Of a stretch of DNA of 64,000 nucleotides, positions 32,156-41,565 are shown piece after piece (the stretch's first letter is position 1; each line of letters opens with the position of its first letter). The stretch is from Tolypocladium sp. Sup5 PDA-1. Its lineage: Eukaryota > Ascomycota > Sordariomycetes > Hypocreales > Ophiocordycipitaceae. Below the pieces are notes generated by a model. The model was given only the letters and a program-made list of their open reading frames with translations, had not been told where the DNA came from and did no database searches. Made by a program: the position numbers and the translations under genes. The DNA lies in the NCBI GenBank assembly GCA_000750105.3, contig JPHH03000042.1, forward strand, positions 62,001 to 126,000, read 5' to 3'.

Positions 32156-33779
32156 TCAACTCCCCAGGAAGCCCCTCGCCGCGTTCCGCCCGAGCTCCGA
32201 GCTCACGGCGTCGATCCTGACGGCGACGAGGACGCACTCGACGGCGCTCTTGCCGGCCTTGCTGCCCTGGATGCGCAGCCGCCACTGGCCCGTCTTGACC
32301 GTCCACGCCTCGTCGGGGCCGCCGTCTGTGCGCCGCCGTTTGCGCGGGTTGGCGCCCGCGCCAGGCCCGCCGTCGTCGGGCGCGGCGGCGGGCTCCTCGT
32401 TGTGCGGCTTGCCGTCCAGGACAATGGCCGACTCCGGCTCCAGGGAGATGCGGACGAGGTCCTCGCTCAGGGGCGTGTTGCCCGGCGTCGCGGGCTGCGA
32501 GCTGGCGCCGCCCGCGGCCATGAGCAGGCCGAGCGGCTGCGTCGTGGGCGGCAGGTTCAGCTTCGTGGCGAGGACCTCGAGCAGCTTGGCGACTCGCGCC
32601 TTGGTGTCCCTGAAGAACTCGGCCCGGGGCCCGTCGGCCAGGAAGTGAATCCGGGTCGCCTCGCCGCCAATCTCCAGCACCAGCTCGGCGGGCCGATCAT
32701 CCGCGTACGGCCGCGCGTAATTGACCCATACGGCCCCGGGGCTGCCCTCGCCGCCGCCGTCCTTGTCCTTGGCGACGCTGACGCCGCTCTTCTGCACGTT
32801 CTCGAGGCGCAGCACGATCTCGTCCTTTTGCCTCAGCGGGTTGTAGGTGATGGAGTGGGGGATGAGCTGCTGCTCGAGGCCCTTGAAGTGGAAGTAGCGC
32901 GCGTCGCGCAGCAGCTCCTGGCGGTGCGTCTCGTCGCGGAGGTCGACGGGGTAGCCCCTCAGCAGGCGCAGCAGGTCGGCGAAGGTCTCGGCGCTGCGGT
33001 TCGGCACCGACGGCGGCAGGATGGCGGGCGGGCGGATGAGGCCCTCGCGGTCGAGGCCCGGGAAGAGGTTGTCCGGGCGCGAGAAGAAGGCCGTGAAGCC
33101 GAGGGAGAAGTAGTTGGGCGAGTTGGTCGGGCCGCTGAGGAGGTCGCGCGGGATCTGGAACTCGCGGTGGCCGACCGAGGTGAAGACGCTCTCCTCGTAG
33201 AGCTGCGAGATGAGCCGGGGGACTGGCGAGGGGAGCACATGGCAACGGTCAGCTATTTGTCTGTCCTGGGGAGGCAGCGCAGAGGGGGGGGGGGGGAGAC
33301 GTACGGCTGTAGAACTGCGCGTCCGCAAACAGGCGCACAAAGTGCGTGCCCTCGCGCGGCGTGACGTGGTACCCCTGCAGATGCAGCGCAATGTCCTTGA
33401 ACGTCACCGGGTCGCGATCAATGTACAGCGTCCGGATCGCGGCCCCGATGTCCTCGCCGTTTTCCTGGGCCGACTTGATCTGGCACAGGAAGTACTGCGA
33501 AAAGTACGACGGCGCTGCGAAGCCGGGGGGGGTCAGTCAGTGTCGCCTGTGCCAACCCAAGGCAACGGCATGCGGCGACTCACCGTCGGAGGAGAGCGAT
33601 GCGCCGGACAGATTGAAGAGCTCGCTGCCGATCTGGATGGGGAAGACGCGCTCGTGGGGGAGGATCTCGGGGATCTTGGAGATGGACTTTTCCGAGGGGG
33701 GCCTCATGGCGACGCTGGTGGTGGACGTGGACGAGGTAGGGCCGTCGCTGTGGCCGTCGCTTGGGCTCGCGGAGACCAT
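32156..33779 (-). CDS. Protein with two BTB/POZ (KCTD/T1-like) domains, possibly Whi2-like, 490 aa
   Basis: Exons 33779-33584, 33514-33305 and 33222-32156 join in frame. After a Ser/Thr-rich leader, the first BTB domain covers about residues 40-140: RVFPIQIGSELFNLSGASLS, APSYFSQYFLCQIKSA, LYIDRDPVTFKDIALHLQGY, then FVRLFADAQFYSLPRLISQL. The second covers about 145-260: SVGHREFQIPRDLLSGPTN, FADLLRLLRGYPVDLRDETH, LLRDARYFHFKGLEQQLIP. The repeated pattern (core strand-helix, FxDIxxHLxGY, DAxFYxLxxL) is typical of KCTD/T1-type BTB folds. Two such folds in tandem occur in fungal proteins, of which yeast Whi2 (general stress response, TORC1 repression, with Psr phosphatases) is the best known relative; that link is inference. 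The C-terminal 220 residues include a basic segment NPRKRRRTDGG that could be a nuclear signal. Intron 2 contains a run of 13 C before its acceptor. Confidence 0.78.
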
Positions 33780-34091
33780 CTGGGCAGATGCGTGCAGCTA
33801 TCGCGTTCGTTCGAGGGCCGGGTGTCGGTCGACGCGCCGGCTCTGGCGCAGAAGCTCTCGTGTCGTCAGTGTCCACTTGGGGGATAACAACCCTTGTCGC
33901 CAATCGTTCTGGCAGGACGCCCACTCCCCAGGGCAGCTGGCCCAGTAAGTAACCAGTGAAATGCCAGTGGAGGATTGGCCAGGCAAGGTAGAGCGATGCG
34001 TTTGCGGAAGAGAGTTTGGGGGTGGACTCCCAGTTCGGGAGACAACCGACAAGCTTCCTGAAGCTACCCTGTAGGCATTTATAATGGACGG
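33780..34091. promoter_or_regulatory. Upstream region of the two-BTB gene
   Basis: About 310 nt between the BTB gene start and the mobile-element remnant. It should contain the gene's promoter and 5' UTR. The element inserted just upstream of it (from 34102). Confidence 0.4.
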
Positions 34092-34109
34092 CCTTGGTGG
34101 GGGCGCCCA

Positions 34110-34207
34110 AGGCGCGGGCCCGTACACGGCCGGGGGGGGGGGGGGGGGCCTTAGTCAGCAACGCCTACTGTAAATTCTCCTGTCACAGCCGCCGCTACGG
34201 TGACCGC
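34110..34207. repeat. Left inverted-repeat arm of the MULE remnant
   Basis: The arm begins AGGCGCGGGCCCGTACACGG, includes a run of 17 G (34132-34148), then CCTTAGTCAGCAACGCCT and a stretch ending GGTGACCGC. Apart from the G run and scattered substitutions it matches the reverse complement of 34724-34812. Confidence 0.85.
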
Positions 34208-34318
34208 TTCTTGCTATGGGCTATTGATATCCTTTAATGGGCAACACTTTGCACGTCTCCGATGGCCTTCTCTATGGCATTTGCTGCATATAGGCAACCT
34301 TGGCTTAGCTATACCTAG

Positions 34319-34354
34319 TTGCCCGTCTTGTTGCCCGTCTTATTGCCTGTCTTG
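34319..34354. repeat. Three tandem 12-bp units inside the element
   Basis: TTGCCCGTCTTG, TTGCCCGTCTTA and TTGCCTGTCTTG follow each other directly. They lie in the non-coding interior of the MULE remnant. Subterminal short repeats of this kind are common in Mutator-like elements. Confidence 0.85.
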
Positions 34355-34508
34355 TTGCTTGGGCGGCTGCTTAGGTAGCTGTTCTTGCCTTTGCTCTTTA
34401 GGCTCGTGATTATGCTTGCAAAAGCGAGAGTCTCGGGGTTTTAAAAGCCACTAGTCCTTATCATCCTCCTTGGCTAATATAGAGAATTGGTAGCCAGAAT
34501 GGAATCGA

Positions 34509-34697
34509 TTACGTACATGACCATGTAATCGTGCGACGGTAGTAAACGACGTGGTAACACGACCGCCGTATGACGAACTTATAGCCTCTTGCTGCGGCCC
34601 AGCGATAAACAAAGTCATCTAACGCTTCTCGTGATGAATAGTATTTGAACGGCGGAATATCGTTTTGATGAGGTAAAGGAGCTGCATTTAAATCCAT
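34509..34697 (-). pseudogene. N-terminal fragment of a MULE-type transposase
   Basis: A 62-codon frame begins MDLNAAPLPHQNDIPP and includes FKYYSSREALDDFVYRWAAA followed by RGYKFVIRRS. The pattern (S-R-E-x-L...W-A...GY-x-F-V-I-R-R-S) is the FAR1/WRKY-GCM1-like DNA-binding start seen in fungal Mutator-like transposases, recognised from memory. The frame stops after CYHVVYYRRTITWSCT; the catalytic DDE core and the zinc knuckle are missing. It is therefore a remnant that cannot mobilise DNA. Confidence 0.6.
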
Positions 34698-34723
34698 GAT
34701 GTATGAGATTGACGGTAAAGATT

Positions 34724-34812
34724 GCGGTCAACGTAGCAGCGGCTGCGGCAGGAAATTTACACTAGGCGTTGCTGACTAAGGCACCCCCCGCGCCGTGTAC
34801 GGGCCCACGCCT
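34724..34812. repeat. Right inner inverted-repeat arm of the MULE remnant
   Basis: Reads GCGGTCAACGTAGCAGC at its inner end, then AGGCGTTGCTGACTAAGG, then CGCGCCGTGTACGGGCCC at its outer end. It is the reverse complement of the left arm with a few substitutions and only a short CCCCCC in place of the long homopolymer. Confidence 0.85.
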
Positions 34813-35029
34813 GTATCCAACGGGTGCCAGTTAAGGCTTGTGGGTACAAAACTACAGGGGCAAAAACCAATCAGGTGCTCGTGCAAAAAAGATACTTACT
34901 TTAACTAGATCATTGGCTTGTGATAGAAGTACTAGTAATCCTTTTTTGTATGGGAACAGGGGGGTTATTGGGCGAGAGGGTACCCACAAGCCTTACGGGC
35001 ACCCGTGGGATTGGGCGCCCCTTGGTGGG

Positions 35030-35883
35030 GCGAGTCTTGGTCAGCAGGGTTCTACGAAGTACGGACTACGGACTACACCGTGACACTTCATCATGGAGCC
35101 TTTGTTTGCATGGCTTTGATTTCTTTCTTTCCCTCTCATTGATGAAATTGATTTCCAATGGTGTGATAGTAAAAACCTAGCCGTGGGCATGGATTATCAG
35201 CAGTTCTCGTCAAATATGACTAGGCGAAACTATGCTCCATGCGCATACGTAAGTTCACTTTCTAAACATAGTAAGTTTACCAGACTACGCAGTGACTACT
35301 CTGGTGAAGCAAGCTGGCACTTCCTTCAGTCGTCATTCAACTCTTCGAATCCTCCGAAAAGGACTCCGGCACCGACTTCCGATGACTTGCGACTCCCATA
35401 GTGAATGCTACGTTGTGTTGTCGAAGAGCAGATCGACATGTTGGTCGAAGGCAAAGCGAATCTCTAGCCGTGAGCGAGCATCGCCGACGCAGATCGCAGA
35501 TGTATGTTGGTCCTCGGCGTACGACACGCGGGATGACGTACGCGTATGGGAGGTAGAATTCCACGAGGAGGTTTGTTTCCGCGTGGTGTTGGCTCTAAAA
35601 TCGGAAGCCCGGCAAGCGGTGCTACATGCCCACCTTGGCCCTTATTCATTTGAGTGTCGCCCGTAGTCCTTGTACGAGGACCAATAAATCTGCTCCTCGC
35701 GCATATAGCTTGTATCTGATGATGCCCACCATCATGATTCCTCTCTCCCCGAAGTGGCGTTGGCAAATCTGTTCCACGATCTTCTGTCCACCCTGGAAGC
35801 CGCCGGCTCGCCGAAACATCGCCCCAAGGCCGTCGTCTGTGTGACCTCGTCGTCATCTTCTCAAGCCCTTTGCTGCCTTCGCC
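35030..35883. other. Gene-free stretch with three clustered palindromic 9-mers
   Basis: Between the element and the Rfc3 stop. At 35053-35075 TACGAAGTA is immediately followed by two overlapping TACGGACTA copies. The remaining open frames have no family signature. I see no gene. Confidence 0.45.
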
Positions 35884-37172
35884 TTACCTGCTCATGAGCT
35901 CCACGCCTCCTCTCACGACCCCCACCACCGCCCCCGTCTGCACCGTCTCGCTGCCACCGCCGGCGACCCGGTGCTCAATGTCCGCCAGCCCGTCGAGCCA
36001 CGAGATCATCACCTCGGGGCTCACTTCCAGCTTCGCCAGCTGCTCTGACAGCGCCGTGATGATGTCCGCAAGCGCGAGGCCCCGCGTAACTTTGAGCGCG
36101 TTGATGGTGTTTAGGCAGCTCGTCACGTCTGACGTGTTCAGCAGCGTCGACATGATGTCCTTGATGGCGTCTGGCGGCGGTGCTGCGATGCAGTTGTATA
36201 TCGTCTCCGTCGTAATCGTCTCGCGCTGGATCTCGCTCTCTGGTACTTTGGGCGCCCCCTTTGGTCTCAGCGGTGTACCTGGCTCTGGTTAGCAAACACG
36301 GACTGTGGTCCTCGGCACCCGAGGCGGATGCTTACTTGAGGCATGGCACGCTTGCAGTACGTTCAGTGCCCTTCTCATGTCTCCCTTGCTCAGCCGCACG
36401 AGCGCATCAACAGCCTCGCCGGCAATCTGGACATTCTCCTCGTCCACAACCTTGTCCACCAGCGTCCGGATATCGCCCTCCTTCAGCGGGCTGAACCTGA
36501 ACCGTGTACAGCGACTCAGCAGGGCCGGGCTCAGCTTGTGGGAGTAGTTGGCGATGATGCAGAATCTCGTGTTGGCCGTGTACTTTTCCATGATTCGCCG
36601 CAGGGCCATCTGCGCCGTGTTGGTCATGGCATCCGCCTCGTCCAAGATGATGAGCTTGAAGCCGGCGATGGAGTTCGCCTTGGCGGACGCGCCCATGGTG
36701 AAGATCTGCTTGGTGCTCGCAAACGTCTTGATCTGCTCGCGCACCACGTCGATGCCTCGGTCGTCGGATGCGTTGAGCTCGAGCACCATCTGCCGCATGT
36801 TGGAGGCGCCGTAGATGCGGCGGGCCAGCGCGAGGACCGTGGACGTCTTGCCCGTACCCGGCGGCCCGTAGAGGAGCAGATGGGGAAGGCGATTCGAGTC
36901 GACAAACTTGTTGATGGTGGCGAGGATGTCGTGGTGGCCGGAGACGTCGTCGAGCGTCGTCGGCCGGTACTTCTCGACCCTTGAGGCGTTTGTCAGATCT
37001 AGACGCGGTCAAGGTTGAGCATTCCAGGCGATACGAACCATGGCAAGCTATCCTCTGCTTCCACTGGGAGGTTGGCGGCGCTTCGTTTGCCCTTGTTCGC
37101 TTCCGAGGAAAAGGTCACGTCCTTGGACGGCGCGGGGCCGTCGACGTCCATCTCATCCTCAAAGTCGGACAT
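35884..37172 (-). CDS. rfc3: Replication factor C subunit 3 (clamp loader; human RFC5 type), 390 aa
   Basis: Exons 37172-37039, 36979-36336 and 36278-35884 join in frame. After an acidic leader (MSDFEDEMDVDGP) the AAA+ core starts LPWVEKYRPTTLDDVSGHHD. Walker A is LLYGPPGTGKTSTV (about residue 90), followed by LELNASDDRGIDVVREQIK. Walker B is LIILDEADAMT, and the SRC arginine-finger motif lies in LLSRCTRFRF. The C-terminal collar domain contains GDMRRALNVLQACHAS, IKDIMSTLLNTSDV, and VTRGLALADIITALSE. The sequence follows yeast Rfc3 and human RFC5 in the collar (KGLAL-D-I, LADIE-R-----G). The RFC complex opens PCNA and loads it onto primer-template DNA. The second intron has two in-frame AG acceptors 6 nt apart; I used the distal one. 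Confidence 0.93.
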
Positions 37173-37688
37173 TGTAGCGGTCCCTGGGCTCTGAAACTGC
37201 TTGTGCCAGTTGCGGCAGCGAGTGGAGGCAAGAGAGTTGATCAAGGGCTTTTGCAACGGCGGCAATGGTTTTCGCAGACGCCGTTCAATAGGTCGGTGAT
37301 GGAGCAAACGTGACGCGCCCTGCACCGCGCCGAGACGTGTCGGCCCATTAAAACCCCTGCAACGCTCTCCACTTTTCAATCGACGAATACCCCACCATAC
37401 TTCGTACGATCCTCCGACCAAGAGAAGCTCTGGCACAAAACGCGTGTCACTTCACGTGAATTCTACATTTCATGTCTCAAAATGCTTCGACGGCAAGTCA
37501 GAGCCTGCAACACCCGCTCTTGCCACAGTAAGGCCTTGATCATCACTGATAATCAACACAGCAGAACTTAAACTTGGATCACACCATAGTCATTCCCGTA
37601 TAACCATGATATCAAAGTGTAGCCGGTGTCATGTATGTACAGTCTCCGATCCCCCACCGATCCCATGCCCCTTCCTCATTCCCCGTCT
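37173..37688. promoter_or_regulatory. Rfc3 promoter and carboxypeptidase 3' region
   Basis: About 515 nt between two minus-strand genes. A TACTTCGTA 9-mer lies at 37398. No gene seen. Confidence 0.45.
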
Positions 37689-39219
37689 TCATGGCTTGGA
37701 AAACCACTCGCCGCTGATCCATCGGTTGAACATGTCGACAGCTGGCTCCGGCTGGTCTGCCGGGACCATGTGGCCGGCCTGGTAGATTTGCATAAACGCA
37801 AAGTTTTGGGCCGTCTTGACATTGCCGTAGTCCGCCTCGCCCGTGGCGCTGCGAAGCGGCTGCACCTTGGCCTTGCTGAACGCATCCTTGCCAGGCCACT
37901 CGAGAGCGATGGCCCAGGCACGGTTTCCGAGCCAGTTGCAGATAAAGTCGGCATCGCCAGCGTAGATGAGCACTGGGATCTGCTCTAGGATCTTGGGGAT
38001 CGAGCGGTGGATGGGCAGCATCCAGTCGCCAGCCGACACAAAGTTGCCGTTGATGCTACCGTTGCAGGAGTCGAAGCGGTCAACCTCGACGCCAAGAGCT
38101 TGCTTGACCTTGTCCGAATTGAGGAACTCATCGCTGTAGCTTGGAGTGCCGGTACCTTCGTTCTGGCGAATGTCATAGACGTCCTTGCCAGACCGGCGGA
38201 AGGCCCCGAATATGGCGTTGTTGCAGTTCGAGGTCGCACTCGCGCATGTCCTGGCATCGCCCTTGTCGTAGCAAGACTTGATAAGGCTCTGGCAGCGAGG
38301 CAGCGCGTTATCCATAGTCTGACAGTCGGCCTTACTCAGCACGGACGGGTATCCGCCCTCGCCGCAGGCCATGGGCCGGTAGTATTTGTACTGGGTGAGG
38401 GGATCGGTGAGGCCGTTGCCGATTAGGGCGCTCTTGAGGTTGATGTTGCGGTCCTTGTGTGAGAGGATCTCCTGAGAGAAGATGGGAATATAATGGCCGG
38501 CATAGCTCTCGCCCGAGATGTGAAAGTCTTGCTTCGCATACTGAGGGAATTGGGTGAAGAAGAGGGTCAGGAGCGCGTAGATGTCCTTGCTGGCCGCGGC
38601 AGTCGTGGAAACGGCTTGGCTGCTGTACGAGAAGCCCGTGTTGACCGGCTGATCGATGAAGATGACGGAAGCATTGTTATTCCACGAGTAGGGGTTTCTG
38701 ATGGGCTTGAGGTCCCGGTTGGGGATCTTGGCGGGGCCAAGCTCATCCAAGAGTCCGATCATTGAGGAGCATCCTGGTCCACCGTTGAGCCACAGGACCA
38801 CAGGGTCGTTGACCGGGTCGTTTCTCGACTCGAAGAACCCTGCCCACCTGATTAGCGTCATGCGCGTAAAGCTAGGAAGCGAGCTGCTTACAGTAAAAGA
38901 GGTGCTTGTCCTGTTCTTGGTCGTCAAGGTAGCCACTGTACTGCTTCACCGTGTCTACGCCGAGGCTGGAGGGATCGACGGCTTTGGTGCGCATGTTGTA
39001 GTTTGCCAGCTTGCCATCGAGCCTCCGGAACGCACCACCCTGCTGTCCACCCTGCTGGACGTCGGCTCCCTTGATCACATGGTCCCAGTGGCTGTCTGGC
39101 TTGCGGAGAATGTTCTTGGGGTTGGGCCCGGACGTGACTCCGGTTATGACCTGGTCCTGGAGAGCAACCACCGAGGAGGCGGCGACGCCCAGAACGAGGG
39201 CAGAGATGGAAAGCCGCAT
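37689..39219 (-). CDS. Secreted or vacuolar serine carboxypeptidase (S10, CPY-like), 492 aa
   Basis: Exons 39219-38892 and 38839-37689 join in phase 1 (HLFYW-FFESRNDP). The N-terminus MRLSISALVLGVAASSVVAL is a signal peptide and is followed by a propeptide of about 90 residues. The mature enzyme begins near QYSGYLDDQEQDKHLFYWFF. The oxyanion region is VVLWLNGGPGCSSMIGL; the catalytic Ser is in SGESYAGHY (about residue 216), the Asp in YAGDADFICNW (about 412) and the His in QAGHMVPADQP (about 466). Paired cysteines in the insertion domain match carboxypeptidase Y. The enzyme removes C-terminal residues at acidic pH. Without a retention signal that I can read with certainty, either vacuolar or secreted location is possible. 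The length fits the family. Confidence 0.95.
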
Positions 39220-41565
39220 GGCGACACGGTGAGAGGATACTGTCGGCAGAGAAAAAAAGATGCCGACCCCAAACGGCGGGTTCGTCCAGCGATGGCTGCT
39301 GAGTAGTTTCGGGCTCGAGCTCAGGGGCCTGAAGATGAGAACGAGAGGAAGACAACGACGGCCAAGAGGCAGAAGAACGAGGGCGTTATATAGTCGTCCT
39401 GGAGCCTCCGGCTAGTCTCCGGCAGCCCGGGGAAGCTGTCAGGCGTGAGCTCGGGCTCGCACCACGGACGTCGTATCGCATGCACGCGGACATGCCTAAT
39501 CCATCGGCAGGCCAGCATCGCTCACTGTCCGCCTCCTGCTGTGGGGGAGGCCGCAAGGGTCTCTAGGCGGGTAGAGGAAGGTACGTCGGGTCAGAGCATG
39601 CTTCAATGCGGCACCTTGATTGCGTGGGCACCCTTCCCGGCCTGGATGACTGGGTCCATGGTGGAGGGCCGTTCGATCGTAGCCTCATGAAGGAGGTCCT
39701 TGGTCGGCAGTTCACGGCACGCACCCAAAACGGCAGCCGACTGGGCTGCCAATGGGCGACCCCCACTTCTCCCCGCCACGCTGCTGCGTCTTCGCGGGTC
39801 GATGCGATGCAGATCTCGGCTGCTGCGCTGAGTCTGGTTATCATGCTTAAATCCACTTGTCCGCGGAGCAGCCCGAGCCTGGAGTCTGTCTGCTGGAGCC
39901 CGTACGGAGTACATGCGGAGGAATCCAAGCCACGCCGCTCACCTGGTTCGTGATTGCAAAAGCGCTAACAATGATGCCGTCAGTGGCGTTGTAGGCGCCA
40001 GGAACAACCCGAGCGGTGCTTGGCGTGTGGTCGCCGGGTCGGTGTCCACTGGTCAGTCGGTGGCTGGCAACAAACGGTTGGTGATTTGTAGTCGCAATGC
40101 TTATCTAGAGCGGACCATGAAGGAACGTAAGGCCTCAGGAGTGTAACCTTCCGTATTGCAAACGTCTGCCTGGGACGTCTGCCTGGGACCTACCTTACCA
40201 TGTTTTGTGGTTCGGAGAAGGCGGCCTAATTATAGTTGCGCAAGAAGGAGCATCTCAGGTCCTCAACGATGGCTCTTAGCCTCTTACTCGTACACCCGCC
40301 GCGAGCTCGCCCCACCGCCCAACACACAGGCGGCACTGAGATAATTAGATGTACCACATTTGGAGTCGGGTCACGACTCACCAAGCACAACACCACGAAG
40401 AACGTGGCGTGGTACATTCAATGCATGAGCAAAACCCTGCCCCGACCTCGTATTTCGTGGGTATGGCCGTGTGTACGAATACCAGCAACTTGCTCAAGCT
40501 CAGTCCGCAGCATGTACTTCGTACATCCACACCACTTCGTCAGGCGCCCCAGACGACATCCTAACCTCGGTCCCGAGCCCCCCAGCACAAGCAGTGCTTG
40601 TCCTCCTCTGGTGTCCCGAATTGAGTTTCCCCGCACGTCACCCGACAGAGGCCTATGTACCAATCCAACCGGCCTCAGGGAAGCTCATAAAGAAAGACCG
40701 CGTCGGAAGTCGGCCGACCTCGTTGCCCGGCATTCTCGTTCGCTTCAGCCGCTGGCGGCTCCGTTCTCTCCCCTGATTGCATGTTACTGACAAGTGCCTG
40801 GGACTGTTCATGGAAAAGTACCTGAGACCCTGGAATTTCCTGGCTGCATTCTCTTGTACAGCTTCCAAACTAGCAACGCAACTGGGGGCAGGTTGACCAT
40901 CACTCCGATGATGGAGATTATCGCCTCTGGAGACAAAGTCATGCGTGACACTCGGCGGCTGCGGGTGCTCCCAACGGGCAAACAAAGAATAAACGGGTTG
41001 AGCAGATTCGCTCGTCCATTCCGCCGAAGCTTTATCTGCCGCATGGTTTATATAAGCCTGGACTCTTGCTGGCCGCAAATTCTGGCTTCCCTCGAGAGTC
41101 TGACACTCTCAACTGTCTCTGGCTCTCTTGCTGAACATCCACGGGACATCTACGTGGAGAACGCGAATTCTGGCCGTGATCAATCATCAGCGCGAGATTT
41201 AACCAGGGTGCCTTAAGTCCTGCTCAGCATCCTGAACCAGACCTGCCAGAATTTGCGCCTGGCGCAGCCTCACCTCATCGCCCCGACTCGTCGACACGGT
41301 TGGCCACAAATACTGGCCTCGCTGCGCAGCGCAAATCCTGGCCGCGCAAACCGGACCAGGGTGCATGCACGCCACAAACTGGCGCTCTTGATACGCCCAT
41401 GATTGGTCTCGGGACAACTCAGCTGCAAATTCTGGCCTGCTGCCCAGTTCTAAGGTGTATGCCCTCTGGACTCTCACCAGCACGTCGTACACTGACTGCT
41501 TGGACTCACTCTCCCTCCATTCCCCAAACCCCACGCCAGAATTGTGAGCGTTGAACAAGGCGACC
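39220..41565. promoter_or_regulatory. Gene-free stretch, carboxypeptidase and Clr5-ankyrin promoters
   Basis: This 2.3 kb between divergent genes has no convincing coding frame. TACGGAGTA (39903) and TACTTCGTA (40515) occur. The last 500 nt before the ankyrin gene carries the repeated GCAAATTCTGGCC motif listed separately, and a TATA-like TTTATATAAG at 41047-41056. Confidence 0.45.
41073..41546. repeat. Cluster of eight copies of a GCAAATTCTGGCC motif
   Basis: Consensus CGCAAATTCTGGCC. Plus-strand copies: 41073-41086, 41163-41175 (GCGAATTCTGGCC), 41305-41318 (CACAAATACTGGCC), 41329-41343 (GCGCAAATCCTGGCC), 41371-41385 (weaker, GCCACAAACTGGCGC) and 41423-41437. Minus-strand copies: 41245-41257 (exact) and 41535-41546 (shorter). 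Spacing is irregular (24-112 nt) and both orientations occur, so this is not a simple tandem repeat. It ends 20 nt before the Clr5-ankyrin start codon. Confidence 0.75.

Larger units (their letters stand above)
34102..35019. mobile_element. Decayed Mutator-like (MULE) DNA transposon with 10-bp target duplication
   Basis: The 918-bp segment starts GGCGCCCAA and ends TTGGGCGCC, so its outermost 9 bp are perfect inverted copies. It is flanked by the direct repeat CCTTGGTGGG at 34092-34101 and 35020-35029. A 10-bp duplication and long terminal inverted repeats are typical of Mutator-like elements (8-11 bp TSD). Inside, arms 34110-34207 and 34724-34812 are inverted copies of about 90 bp. A further inverted pair (34820-34846 and 34980-35006, core AAGGCTTGTGGGTAC) lies in the right part. 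A short transposase-like fragment is on the minus strand. The element is too short to encode a transposase and is AT-richer than its surroundings, so it is non-autonomous and old, or a composite of two insertions. Confidence 0.72.

Noticed and set aside
32402..33364. 320-codon plus-strand frame
   Set aside because: It is the exact antisense shadow of the two-BTB gene exons; Arg/Gly/Glu-biased and without any family signature.
34102..35019. Tc1/mariner or hAT origin for the inverted-repeat element
   Set aside because: The flanking duplication is 10 bp rather than TA or 8 bp, the inverted arms are long, and the internal frame resembles a MULE transposase start.
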